This document shows, piece by piece, positions 28,487-38,172 of a stretch of 64,000 bases of DNA; positions within the stretch are counted from its first letter, which is position 1; each line of letters starts with the position of its first letter. Both the position numbers and the translations under genes were made by a program. The notes below the pieces were generated by a model. The model saw only the letters and a program-made list of their open reading frames with translations, was not told the DNA's origin and did no database searches. The stretch is from Serratia nevei (GTDB lineage: Bacteria > Pseudomonadota > Gammaproteobacteria > Enterobacterales > Enterobacteriaceae), in assembly GCF_037948395.1 (NCBI RefSeq), contig NZ_CP149940.1:5208001-5272000 (forward strand), read 5' to 3'.

Positions 28487-28696
28487 GAATATCGAGCCTG
28501 ATATCAACAGAATGCACTATGTTACGCAGGCCGTTTCGCCAGGGCAAACGACTTTGCTGCCTGGTTTGGACAACGTTGAAGCGCATTCGTCCCCGGCCCG
28601 ACGATTTTTTTGCGGCCCGGCAAGAAAACCTTGCAACAGTAGCCACATGCGATCGGGTCATTTAGAATCAAAGATTGGTTTCCCAGAAAGCGACTC

Positions 28697-29779
28697 ATGA
28701 TGAACGACGCGCCAGCCCCAACTTCCGCCCCATCCGTACAGCGTATTTTGATCATAAAACTGCGCCATCACGGCGATATGCTGCTGGTCACGCCGGTCAT
28801 CAGCAGCCTGCGGCAAAACTACCCGCAGGCGCAGATCGATGTGCTGCTGTATCAGGAAACGCAGGAGATGCTGGCCAGCAATCCGGAACTGTCGACGCTG
28901 TTCGCCATCGACCGCCAATGGAAAAAACAGGGCACCCGCGCGCATCTGGGGCACGAGCTGGCGCTGCTGCGCCGCCTGAAGGCGCAGCGCTACGATCTGG
29001 TGGTCAACCTGGCCGATCAGTGGCGCAGCGCCATTATCACGCGCCTGACCGGCGCGCGCATCCGTCTGGGCTTCGATTTCCCCAAACGCCGCGGCTTCCT
29101 GTGGCGCCACTGCCACACGCAGCTGGTGCCGGTCGACAATCACGCCCACCTGCATACCGTCGAACAAAATCTCTCGCTGCTGGCGCCGCTGAACCTGCCC
29201 GCGCTCAGTGATCATGTGACCATGAGTTACGATCCGCAGGATTGGCAGGCCTGTGAGCAACGGTTGCAGAAACAGGGCGTCGCCGGCAGTTATATTGTGG
29301 TGCAGCCCACCTCGCGCTGGTTCTTCAAATGCTGGAGCGAAGAGAAAATGGCCGCCACCCTCGCCGCCTTGCAGGCCGATGGCCATCAGTTGGTGATCAC
29401 CTCCGGCCCCGACGCCAGAGAACAAGCCATGGTAGAACGCATTTTGGCGCTCTGCCCGCCGCAGGGCGTGATCTCGTTGGCCGGCCAGCTGACGCTGCGC
29501 CAGCTGGCCGCCCTGATCGACCACGCCAAGCTGTTTATCGGCGTGGATTCGGTGCCGATGCACATGGCCGCCGCGCTGCAAACGCCGTGTGTGGCGCTGT
29601 TCGGCCCTTCCAAGCTGACTTTCTGGCGGCCATGGCAGGCTACCGGCGCCGTGATCTGGGCCGGCGACTTCGGCGAACTGCCCGATCCGGACGCCATTGA
29701 TACCGGCACCGACGAACGGTATCTCGACCTTATTCCTACAGACGCGGTGATTGCAGCCGCGCGGAGCACGCTGGCATGA
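28697..29779 (+). CDS. waaQ: LPS core heptosyltransferase III
   Basis: Adds heptose III as a branch on heptose II. GT9 family, 360 residues, closely matching E. coli WaaQ: ILIIKLRHHGDMLLVTPVIS, VNLADQW, VVQPTSRWFFKCW and FIGVDSVPMHMAAALQTP. It starts the waaQ-wabG-wabH operon; the stop overlaps the wabG start as ATGA. The upstream 210-bp divergent gap shows no JUMPstart/ops element that I could recognise. Confidence 0.94.
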   Translation: MMNDAPAPTSAPSVQRILIIKLRHHGDMLLVTPVISSLRQNYPQAQIDVLLYQETQEMLASNPELSTLFAIDRQWKKQGTRAHLGHELALLRRLKAQRYDLVVNLADQWRSAIITRLTGARIRLGFDFPKRRGFLWRHCHTQLVPVDNHAHLHTVEQNLSLLAPLNLPALSDHVTMSYDPQDWQACEQRLQKQGVAGSYIVVQPTSRWFFKCWSEEKMAATLAALQADGHQLVITSGPDAREQAMVERILALCPPQGVISLAGQLTLRQLAALIDHAKLFIGVDSVPMHMAAALQTPCVALFGPSKLTFWRPWQATGAVIWAGDFGELPDPDAIDTGTDERYLDLIPTDAVIAAARSTLA

Positions 29780-30903
29780 AAGCATTTCGTTTGGCGATCG
29801 TTCGCCAAAAATACCGCCCGGACGGCGGGGCCGAACGTTTCGTTTCCCGCGCCCTGGAGGCGCTGGAGCAACAGGATCTCGATCTGAACGTCATCACCCG
29901 CGAATGGCAGGGTGACGCCAATCCCAACTGGCATATCCACCTGTGCAACCCGTTAAAACTCGGCCGCATCAGCCGCGAGCGAGGCTTCGCCGTGGCAGCC
30001 AGGGCGCTGTGGCAGAAAGAGCGTTTCGATCTGGTGCAAAGCCACGAGCGCATTCCCGGCTGCGACATCTACCGCGCCGGCGACGGCGTACACCGCCGCT
30101 GGTTGCTGCAACGCGCGCGTCTGCTGCCGGAATGGCGCCGCAAATGGCTGTTCTCCAATCGCTATCACCGCTATGTGATGTGCGCCGAACGCGCCATGTA
30201 CGCCGCGCCGGAGCTGAAAGCCGTCATCTGCAACGCCGAGATGATCAAGCAGGAAATCATCGCCGACTTTGGCGTGCCTGCCGACAAAATCACGGTGATC
30301 TATAACGCCATCGACAATCAAAAATTCCCGCCCGCCGACGAGGCCCAGCGCCAACGTCTGCGCGAGCAGTATCAGATCCCACAACGGGCGCACTGCCTGA
30401 TCTTCGTCGGCTCCGGTTTCGAGCGCAAAGGGCTGGCCGCCGCCATCCGCGCCGTGGCGGCGACCGACAGCCACCTGTTGGTGGTCGGCAAAGACAAGGC
30501 CGAAAAACGCTATCGAGCGCTGGCACAGTCGCAGGGCTGCGGCGAGCAGGTTCACTTTATGGGCGTGCAGAAGCAGACCTTGCCGTTCTATCAGGCCGCG
30601 GACGCGCTGCTCCTGCCGACGCTGTACGATCCGTTCCCGAATGTGATTCTGGAAGCGATGTCGTGCGGCCTGCCGGTTATCACCAGCACCACCTGCGGCG
30701 GCGCCGAGTTTATCACCCCCGGCCAGAACGGCTTCGTGACCGACGCGCTCGACGTACCGGCCATCACGGAGGCCATTCGGGCGCTGCCGCGCCAGGCGCT
30801 GGGATCATCCATGGGCGAAGCGGCGAGATTGCGCATTATGACGGCTACGCCGGCGCATCTGTCCGAACAGCTGATTTCCCTCTATAACCGGTTACTGGAT
30901 TAG
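29776..30903 (+). CDS. wabG: LPS core galacturonosyltransferase WabG
   Basis: GT4 family, 375 residues. It matches Klebsiella WabG along its length: AIVRQKYRPDGGAERFVSRA, the SHERIPGCDIYRAGDGVHRR segment, VGSGFERKGLAAAIRA and YDPFPNVILEAMSCGLPV. In Klebsiella, WabG adds galacturonic acid to heptose II, a step needed for core phosphate-free charge and for outer-core extension; the same reaction is inferred. Coupled to waaQ by a 4-bp overlap, and 2 bp before wabH. Confidence 0.9.
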   Translation: MKAFRLAIVRQKYRPDGGAERFVSRALEALEQQDLDLNVITREWQGDANPNWHIHLCNPLKLGRISRERGFAVAARALWQKERFDLVQSHERIPGCDIYRAGDGVHRRWLLQRARLLPEWRRKWLFSNRYHRYVMCAERAMYAAPELKAVICNAEMIKQEIIADFGVPADKITVIYNAIDNQKFPPADEAQRQRLREQYQIPQRAHCLIFVGSGFERKGLAAAIRAVAATDSHLLVVGKDKAEKRYRALAQSQGCGEQVHFMGVQKQTLPFYQAADALLLPTLYDPFPNVILEAMSCGLPVITSTTCGGAEFITPGQNGFVTDALDVPAITEAIRALPRQALGSSMGEAARLRIMTATPAHLSEQLISLYNRLLD

Positions 30904-30905
30904 CT

Positions 30906-32006
30906 ATGCGTATTCTGATGATCATCGACGGCCTGCCGGGAGGCGGCGCGGAAAAAGTGGTGCTGACCCTATGCCAGGGCATGCAGCAACAGGGGCATGA
31001 CGTCAGTCTGATCTCGCTGCGCGACGTCTGCAATTACCCTATCCCGTCAGGCATTGATTATCAGGTGGTGGCCGATCGCAGCCGTGCCCCCTGGCGCAAG
31101 CTGACCGAGCTGTCGCGCCGCGCCGCCGCGCTGGATCGGGCAATAGCCGAACACGAGCGCCAACACGGCGCGTTCGATCTGGTGTTCTCCAATCTGCATA
31201 AAACCGATCGCATCGTCAGCCGCAGCAAGCGGTTGGCCGCGGATCGCCTGTGGTTCTGCATTCACGGCATTCTCTCCACCTCCTATCTCGGCCACCGCAA
31301 GGGCCTGGATCGCTGGCTGAAGCAGCGCAAAATCGCCAACGTTTACCAAGGAAGAAATATCGTCGCCGTTTCACGGGCGGTTGGCGACGATCTGCAGCAG
31401 AACTTGCCGATTCGCCCACGCCGGCTGGCGGTCATCAACAACCCGTTCGACATCGACGCCATCCAGCAACAGGCGGCGGCGCCTTGCGAACTGGCCGGCC
31501 AGGACTATCTGGTGCACGTCGGCCGCTTTCACGCCACCAAACGGCATGACCGTCTGCTGAAAGCCTATGCGCACTCGGGCATTCAGGCACCGCTGGCCTT
31601 GATCGGCACCGGGAATGATGCCAGAGTCGCCGAGGTCAAACGTCTGGCGACAGAGCTGGGCATCGCAGAGCGCGTGCTCTTCCTCGGTTTCCAGGCCAAT
31701 CCTTACCCGTTTATTCGCCATGCCTCGCTGCTGGTGCTCAGCTCCGACAGCGAAGGGTTTGGTAACGTGCTGGTGGAATCGCTGCTGTGCGGCACGCCGG
31801 TGGTCAGCACTCGCTGCCCGGGCGGCCCTGCGGAAATTCTGGAAAAAGCCGGCATGGCTAACGCGCTGGCGGAATTAAACGAAGCGTCGCTGGCAGAAAA
31901 AATGGCGGAAATTTACGCCAATCCGCCCCAGATAAATCAACAGCAATTGCTGAGTTATGGGCTGGAGCCTATTTGCCGTCAATATATTGAGCTGAAAGAA
32001 AAATAA
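30906..32006 (+). CDS. wabH: LPS core glycosyltransferase, probable GlcNAc transferase WabH
   Basis: GT4 family, 366 residues: MIIDGLPGGGAEKVVLTLC at the N-terminus, LVHVGRFHATKRHDRLL, LIGTGNDARVAEV, VLFLGFQANPYP and SDSEGFGNVLVESLLCGTPV. Its position directly after wabG, as in Klebsiella where WabH adds GlcNAc to the galacturonic acid, supports the name; the sugar specificity is inference. A terminator follows within 11 bp. Confidence 0.75.
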   Translation: MRILMIIDGLPGGGAEKVVLTLCQGMQQQGHDVSLISLRDVCNYPIPSGIDYQVVADRSRAPWRKLTELSRRAAALDRAIAEHERQHGAFDLVFSNLHKTDRIVSRSKRLAADRLWFCIHGILSTSYLGHRKGLDRWLKQRKIANVYQGRNIVAVSRAVGDDLQQNLPIRPRRLAVINNPFDIDAIQQQAAAPCELAGQDYLVHVGRFHATKRHDRLLKAYAHSGIQAPLALIGTGNDARVAEVKRLATELGIAERVLFLGFQANPYPFIRHASLLVLSSDSEGFGNVLVESLLCGTPVVSTRCPGGPAEILEKAGMANALAELNEASLAEKMAEIYANPPQINQQQLLSYGLEPICRQYIELKEK

Positions 32007-32016
32007 TAGAGAAATA

Positions 32017-32045
32017 AATAAGGCAGGGGGTACCTGCCTTATTTT
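32017..32045. terminator. Terminator after wabH, probably bidirectional
   Basis: AATAAGGCAGG-GGGTA-CCTGCCTTATT, an 11-bp stem with T-rich sequence on the plus strand and A-rich sequence before it; it lies between wabH and a convergent GT9 gene. Confidence 0.85.
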
Positions 32046-32050
32046 CTTCG

Positions 32051-33064
32051 TTAGCTGAGCGCCTGCATTTTCTGCCAAACCTCATCGACAGAAACATCTT
32101 CACAGTGCCCCGACTCACTCTGCAAAATATGATGACGGCCGGTCCATGGATGCCAGGAGGCTTTATCGGTATCGCCAAAGAACACCACCATGTCCTTATT
32201 CAGCGCGGCAGCAAGATGCATCTGCCCACCGTCGCTGCACAGCACCCGGTCGCATAAATCGAACCCACCCAACAGCTCGCGCACCGAGGCCGTCGGATAA
32301 AGCGCGACGCGTTCGTTTTGGCACAGCGCCAACAGCTGTTCGGCGCGCTGCTGGTCGCCGATGTCGTCCGGCGCCAGCGTGCCCTGCGGCGACCAGAAGA
32401 TCAGCACGCCGGTGTGGGGATCGGCAACCAGACGGTTGATGATTTCGGCATAGCGTTCAACCGGCCAACGCCTTTTCGGGCTGCGGCTGCTGATGTGCAC
32501 GGCGCATACGCGTTCGACCGGCGGCAGACGCTCCTGTAGCCGTTGCGCCGCCAATTGCCGCTCTTCAGGCGTCAGAAACACCCGCACCGGCGGGATCGGA
32601 ATGGATTGGTCGGTTATCGCCGATAAATAGCTGTAGGTATGTTCGACCTGATGTTGACCGTGGAAATCGTCCTTGCGGAACGGACGATGGATATCTTTCG
32701 TGCCCAAATCGGCGCCGATGATATGGGTGGCGCCGGCCATTTTCGCTAAACGCAGGCTGTATTTGCAAGGCACCGGGTTGGCCAGAATGACCGCATCGAA
32801 CTTTATTTTTCGCAGCTTCAGGAAGATCATCAAGCGTTCGAAATAAACGCCCAACGTCGTTTCATTTTTGGCCTTGTGCTTGGCCTTTTTATAGACAAAG
32901 ACTTTCTCGAGATGAGGATTGTTTTTAACAACGTCCTGGCTGACTTTATTGATCAGCAGATAAACTTTAGCGTCCGGATAGGCAATTTTCACCCCTTCAA
33001 TCAGAGGCGTGGTGCAAACAAGATCGCCGATGTTGTCGCGGCGAATAATTAAAATATTCTTCAT
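32051..33064 (-). CDS. GT9 family heptosyltransferase-like protein
   Basis: 337 residues. ILIIRRDNIGDLVCTTPLIEG is the GT9 N-terminus; VHISSRSPKRRWPVERYAEI and CSDGGQMHLAAALNKDMVVFF complete the fold. The second motif has GGQ in place of the usual SG/TG-P/L. Codons near the 5' end are visibly more AT-rich than in neighbouring genes, a possible sign of transfer. ATG at 33064 is preferred over the upstream in-frame extension. It is a single minus-strand gene wedged between wabH and waaA. Acceptor unknown; an outer-core heptose is the simplest guess. Confidence 0.8.
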   Translation of the reverse strand: MKNILIIRRDNIGDLVCTTPLIEGVKIAYPDAKVYLLINKVSQDVVKNNPHLEKVFVYKKAKHKAKNETTLGVYFERLMIFLKLRKIKFDAVILANPVPCKYSLRLAKMAGATHIIGADLGTKDIHRPFRKDDFHGQHQVEHTYSYLSAITDQSIPIPPVRVFLTPEERQLAAQRLQERLPPVERVCAVHISSRSPKRRWPVERYAEIINRLVADPHTGVLIFWSPQGTLAPDDIGDQQRAEQLLALCQNERVALYPTASVRELLGGFDLCDRVLCSDGGQMHLAAALNKDMVVFFGDTDKASWHPWTGRHHILQSESGHCEDVSVDEVWQKMQALS

Positions 33065-33189
33065 TCCGAGCCTGTCGGCGAAATCGCTCGCCGGTTGTCT
33101 GAAACTGACACCCAAGGTTACCAAATTAGCGCCTTTCCCTTCCAGTTATGGTACTATTCCGAATAACCCATATAAATGAAATTGATAGA

Positions 33190-34467
33190 ATGTTGCTGCG
33201 TTTATATCAGGTACTACTCTACCTCATCCAACCCCTGATCTGGCTCCGCTTACTGCTGCGCAGCCGCAAAGCTCCAGCCTACCGTAAACGCTGGGCGGAA
33301 CGCTATGGCTTCTGCGCCGGGAAAGTCGTGCCAGGCGGCATCATGCTGCATTCCGTCTCCGTCGGCGAAACGCTGGCGGCCATCCCGTTGGTACGGGCAC
33401 TGCGCCACCGTTACCCCGCTTTGCCGATAACTGTGACCACAATGACCCCAACAGGTTCAGAACGCGTCCAGTCCGCTTTCGGCAAAGACGTACATCATGT
33501 CTATCTGCCCTACGATCTGCCCGGTTCCATGAACCGCTTCCTCGACCAGGTGAATCCCAAGCTGGTGATCATCATGGAAACCGAGCTGTGGCCTAACCTG
33601 ATTAACGCGCTGCATCAGCGGCAGATCCCCCTGGTGATCGCCAATGCGCGCCTGTCGGCCCGCTCCGCCGCCGGCTATAAGAAAATTGGCGGGTTCATGC
33701 GCGATATGCTGCGCCGCATTACGCTGATCGCCGCACAGAACCAGGAAGACGGCGATCGGTTTATCGAACTGGGCCTGAAGCGCTCGCAGCTGGCCGTAAC
33801 CGGCAGCCTGAAGTTCGATATCTCCGTCACCCCGGAACTGGCCGCCCGCGCCGTTACGCTGCGTCGCCAATGGGCGCCGCGCCGCCCGGTGTGGATCGCT
33901 ACCAGCACCCATGACGGTGAAGAAACCATCCTGCTGGAAGCGCATCGCAAACTGCTGGAAAAACACCCCGACCTGCTGCTGATCCTGGTGCCGCGTCATC
34001 CGGAACGCTTCCCGACCGCTAAAGAGCTGGTGCAGAAGGCCGGCTTCAGCTACACCCTGCGCAGCAGCGGCGAAATCCCGTCCGGCAGCACCCAGGTGGT
34101 GATCGGCGATACCATGGGCGAGCTGATGCTGCTGTACGGCATCGCCGATCTGGCCTTTGTCGGCGGCAGTCTGGTGGAACGCGGCGGGCACAACCCGCTG
34201 GAAGCCGCCGCGCACGCCATCCCGGTGCTGATGGGCCCGCATACCTTCAACTTCAAAGACATCTGCGCCAAGCTCTCGCAGGCCGAAGGCCTGATCACCG
34301 TGACCGACGTGGATTCGCTGGTGAAGGAAGTGGAAACCCTGCTGACCGACGAAGACTACCGGCGCTACTACGGCCGCCATGCGGTGGAAGTGTTGTATCA
34401 GAATCAGGGAGCGTTGCAGCGCCTGCTGCAGCTGCTGGAACCGCACCTGCCGCCCCGGAGTCACTGA
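33190..34467 (+). CDS. waaA: Kdo transferase (3-deoxy-D-manno-octulosonic acid transferase)
   Basis: Adds Kdo residues to lipid IVA, an essential step of LPS synthesis; GT30 family, anchored by an N-terminal membrane helix (about 3-22). Its 425 residues equal E. coli WaaA. HSVSVGETLAAIPLVRAL near 50, METELWPNL, TGSLKFD, LVPRHPERFP and VGGSLVERGGHNPLE are all conserved. ATG at 33190 gives this length; the earlier in-frame start is an unneeded extension. waaE follows with no gap. Confidence 0.98.
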   Translation: MLLRLYQVLLYLIQPLIWLRLLLRSRKAPAYRKRWAERYGFCAGKVVPGGIMLHSVSVGETLAAIPLVRALRHRYPALPITVTTMTPTGSERVQSAFGKDVHHVYLPYDLPGSMNRFLDQVNPKLVIIMETELWPNLINALHQRQIPLVIANARLSARSAAGYKKIGGFMRDMLRRITLIAAQNQEDGDRFIELGLKRSQLAVTGSLKFDISVTPELAARAVTLRRQWAPRRPVWIATSTHDGEETILLEAHRKLLEKHPDLLLILVPRHPERFPTAKELVQKAGFSYTLRSSGEIPSGSTQVVIGDTMGELMLLYGIADLAFVGGSLVERGGHNPLEAAAHAIPVLMGPHTFNFKDICAKLSQAEGLITVTDVDSLVKEVETLLTDEDYRRYYGRHAVEVLYQNQGALQRLLQLLEPHLPPRSH

Positions 34468-35241
34468 ATGAGCAGCCGCAAAAGCCTGTCGGTGGTGATG
34501 ATCGCCAAAAACGAAGCCGGGCTGTTGCCGGACTGTCTGCGTTCGGTCGAATGGGCCGATGAAATCATCGTGTTGGACTCCGGCAGCGAGGACGACAGCG
34601 TCGCCGTCGCCGAAGGCCTGGGCGCCAAAGTCTTCACGCACACCGACTGGCAAGGGTTCGGCAAGCAGCGTCAGCTGGCGCAAAACTACGCCAGCCATGA
34701 CTACGTTTTGATGATCGACGCCGACGAACGCGTCACGCCCGAGCTGCGGCAATCCATCGAGCGGGTGTTGAATGCGCCGGACGACGGCGCCGTCTACAGC
34801 TGTGCGCGGCGCAACCTGTTTCTAGGCCGCTTCATGCGCCACAGCGGCTGGTATCCCGACCGCGTCAACCGCCTGTACGCCAACCAACGCTATCGTTATA
34901 ACGACGATCTGGTGCACGAATCGCTGAACATCGGCGGCGCCAAAGTGATCCCCCTCAGCGGTGATATGCTGCACCTGACCTGCCGCGACTTCTTCGCCTT
35001 CCAGCGCAAACAGCTGCGCTACGCCGAAGAGTGGGCCACGCAGCGCCACCGGGCCGGCAAGCGCTGCGGCTATCTGTCTATCCTGACCCACACGCTCGGC
35101 GCCTTCGTCAAAACCTGGCTGCTGCGCGCCGGCTTCCTGGATGGCAAACAGGGGTTGCTGTTAGCGGTGGTCAACGCGCAATATACCTTCAATAAATATG
35201 CCGCATTATGGGCATTGGGCCGCAACTACTCAGAGAAGTGA
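34468..35241 (+). CDS. waaE: LPS inner-core beta-1,4-glucosyltransferase WaaE (KdtX)
   Basis: GT2 family, 257 residues: [43 protein letters not shown] (DxD), and the [16 protein letters not shown] / LVHESL acceptor region. In Serratia and Klebsiella, WaaE adds glucose to heptose I; E. coli K-12 lacks it. The start abuts the waaA stop (TGAATG) and coaD follows after 3 bp, the waaA-waaE-coaD order described for Serratia. Confidence 0.95.
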   Translation: MSSRKSLSVVMIAKNEAGLLPDCLRSVEWADEIIVLDSGSEDDSVAVAEGLGAKVFTHTDWQGFGKQRQLAQNYASHDYVLMIDADERVTPELRQSIERVLNAPDDGAVYSCARRNLFLGRFMRHSGWYPDRVNRLYANQRYRYNDDLVHESLNIGGAKVIPLSGDMLHLTCRDFFAFQRKQLRYAEEWATQRHRAGKRCGYLSILTHTLGAFVKTWLLRAGFLDGKQGLLLAVVNAQYTFNKYAALWALGRNYSEK

Positions 35242-35730
<489 letters not shown>

Positions 35731-35733
35731 TGC

Positions 35734-36549
35734 TCAGCGCTGGCAGCGACGGCAAAAGAAGGTGCTGCGCTGCCCGTGCTTGGCGGATTCGATCGGCGTG
35801 CCGCACGCGCGGCACGGTTCTCCCGCCCGCCCGTAAACCTGCAGCTCCTGTGCGAAATACCCCGGTTTGCCGTCCGACTGCAAAAAGTCGCGCAATGTCG
35901 TGCCGCCCTGCTCGATAGAACGCTGCAACACCGCCTTGATGGTCTTCACCAGCAGTTCCGCTTCGGCTTTGCTCAAGGATCCCGCCGGACGATCGGGCAA
36001 GATCCCGGCGCTGAACAGCGATTCGCTGGCGTAAATATTGCCGACCCCGACCACCAGCTTGTTATCCATCAGCCACGGTTTAATCAACGTGCGCTTATTG
36101 CGTGATTTTTCATACAAGTAGTCGCCGTTGAACGCTTCGCTCAGCGGTTCCGGCCCCAGGTGCGCCAACACGCTGCTGGTCGCCAAATCTTCGCACCACA
36201 GCCAGGCGCCGAAACGGCGCGGATCGGTATAGCGCAGGATCATGCCGTTGCTGATCACCAGATCGACGTGGTCGTGTTTGCCGGCTTCATCTTCGTTTTC
36301 CTCGCGCAGCATGCGCAAGCTGCCCGACATGCCCAGGTGCACGATAATCCAACCGTTCTCCAGCTCGATCAGCAGGTATTTAGCCCGGCGCTGCACGCTG
36401 AGCACCGGCCGATCGCTCAGCGTCAGGATCTGCTCGGAAACCGGCCAGCGCAGGCGCGCGTTGCGCACCACCGCATACTGAATGCTGTGGCCGACAAGAT
36501 AAGGCTCTATACCGCGTCTGCTCGTCTCAACTTCCGGTAATTCAGGCAT
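35734..36549 (-). CDS. mutM: Formamidopyrimidine-DNA glycosylase (Fpg)
   Basis: Excises 8-oxoguanine and formamidopyrimidines and cuts the abasic site. 271 residues (269 in E. coli). N-terminal MPELPEVET supplies the catalytic Pro and Glu (after Met removal); the helix-two-turn-helix segment [11 protein letters not shown] is near 170; four cysteines in CRACG...FFCRRC form the C-terminal zinc finger. It stands in its usual place beside rpmBG. Confidence 0.98.
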   Translation of the reverse strand: MPELPEVETSRRGIEPYLVGHSIQYAVVRNARLRWPVSEQILTLSDRPVLSVQRRAKYLLIELENGWIIVHLGMSGSLRMLREENEDEAGKHDHVDLVISNGMILRYTDPRRFGAWLWCEDLATSSVLAHLGPEPLSEAFNGDYLYEKSRNKRTLIKPWLMDNKLVVGVGNIYASESLFSAGILPDRPAGSLSKAEAELLVKTIKAVLQRSIEQGGTTLRDFLQSDGKPGYFAQELQVYGRAGEPCRACGTPIESAKHGQRSTFFCRRCQR

Positions 36550-36587
36550 CTGGCTTCCCCTCCGACGTTTTCTACCCTTTATAAAAC

Positions 36588-36614
36588 AAAAAACCCGGCC
36601 AAGGCCGGGTTTTT
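36588..36614 (-). terminator. Terminator of rpmBG
   Basis: CCCGGCC-AA-GGCCGGG flanked by A5-6 and T5; it lies 17 bp past the rpmG stop on the minus strand. Confidence 0.92.
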
Positions 36615-36630
36615 CATTAATCCACTAAAA

Positions 36631-36801
<171 letters not shown>

Positions 36802-36809
36802 TCAGTTCC

Positions 36810-37067
<258 letters not shown>

Positions 37068-37112
37068 TCAGCTCGAGCTTCGTATAGGGTATGGCCGCCT
37101 CGTCAGGCTTTT

Positions 37113-37203
37113 AGAGCCCATCTCAGCAAACTTCATACTGAGGAGACTCTCGTCATCAGGTAGAAACCACACATCAGGTCAGAAACCTGCTGAGATAGGC
37201 TCT
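37113..37203 (-). repeat. Long-range inverted repeat and tandem repeat in the rpmBG leader
   Basis: AGAGCCCATCTCAGCA (37113-37128) and TGCTGAGATAGGCTCT (37188-37203) pair over 16 bp. The only non-Watson-Crick pair is G-U in the minus-strand (mRNA-sense) RNA but A-C in the plus strand. Between the arms, two direct copies of CATCAGGT(C)AGAAACC occur at 37154-37168 and 37172-37187. The whole element lies inside the predicted rpmBG leader. Confidence 0.75.
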
Positions 37204-37235
37204 TGCGCCAAACCCAAGATTCTCAAAGGTGGCGT

Positions 37236-37264
37236 AGTATACGCTCTGAAGCGTAAGTGCTCAA
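37236..37264 (-). promoter_or_regulatory. Sigma-70 promoter of rpmBG
   Basis: On the minus strand TTGAGC (37259-37264) and TATACT (37236-37241) are separated by 17 bp. The expected transcript begins near 37229. Confidence 0.8.
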
Positions 37265-37308
37265 GTCCCGAACAGCTAAAGATCCCACAAGGATCGCGAA
37301 AAAATCGC

Positions 37309-37992
37309 TTAAAGCCATCCGCGCTCGGCAAAAGAGACGCATTCACCCCGACCGATCACCAAATGATCAAGCACTCGGATCTCCAATAACTGACAGGCTT
37401 TCACCACCTGTTCCGTTATCAAACGGTCGGCATGACTGGGTTCAGCCTTACCCGAAGGGTGATTATGCGCGAGAATCAGCGCGGCGGCATTAGCCTTCAA
37501 CGCTTCACGCACAATTTCTCTCGGGTAGACGACGACGCTGCTGATGGTACCAGCAAACATCTCCTGATGGCGAATAACCCGGTGCTGATTGTCTAAAAAC
37601 AATACCAAAAAGACCTCACGCTCGCGATGCGCCAGCAGGCTTTGCAGATAATGCTGGGTGACGCGCGGATTGAGCATGGCGTTTTCCTGCGACAAATGGC
37701 TGGAAAAGAAGCGCAGCGCCAGCTCGGCAATCGCCTGCAGCTGCGTATAGCTGGCGTCCCCCAGGCCTTTTTGGCTGCAAAAAGCCTGATGATCGGCCGA
37801 CATCAGGTGATAAAGCGAGCCGAACCGGCGCAGCAGCTGCTCCGCCAGCTGCATCACGTGCACGCCGGGCAGCCCGGTACGCAAAAAAATGGCCAACAGT
37901 TCTGCGTCTGACAGCGCCGCCGCCCCCTGCATCAACAGCTTTTCACGCGGCGCCAGCGCGCCCGGCCAGCACGCCACAATCGGGTTGCTCAT
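37309..37992 (-). CDS. radC: RadC family JAMM/MPN+ domain protein
   Basis: 227 residues (222 in E. coli). An N-terminal helix-hairpin-helix-like region ([14 protein letters not shown]) precedes the JAMM metalloprotease-like domain with [17 protein letters not shown] near 180, which keeps the HxH...D zinc ligands. Despite its name, a role in DNA repair in E. coli is not established. ATG at 37992 follows AGGGAGGAATACG; the open frame continues far upstream without protein-like sequence. It is divergent from coaBC. Confidence 0.95.
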   Translation of the reverse strand: MSNPIVACWPGALAPREKLLMQGAAALSDAELLAIFLRTGLPGVHVMQLAEQLLRRFGSLYHLMSADHQAFCSQKGLGDASYTQLQAIAELALRFFSSHLSQENAMLNPRVTQHYLQSLLAHREREVFLVLFLDNQHRVIRHQEMFAGTISSVVVYPREIVREALKANAAALILAHNHPSGKAEPSHADRLITEQVVKACQLLEIRVLDHLVIGRGECVSFAERGWL

Positions 37993-38172
37993 CGTATTCC
38001 TCCCTGAAAGGGCTACAGCATGCCATGTGCTGCCCGGCGCGTTCGACAGGTGTTTGATAACATTGCGAAGTGTTTCGCAAAGCACAATGTAACGCCCTGC
38101 AGTCATTGCGGAATCGCTCACCTGAACGGCGGATATGCTAAAATGGCGCATCTTTCGGCTTTCAATCGGACA

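Noticed and set aside
28487..28696. JUMPstart/ops element for RfaH upstream of waaQ
   Set aside because: The GGCGGTAG core was not found; only a loose ACAGTAGCCA resemblance exists.
38020..38172. N-terminal extension of coaBC
   Set aside because: The open frame upstream of 38173 lacks similarity to CoaBC proteins and overlaps the divergent radC promoter region.
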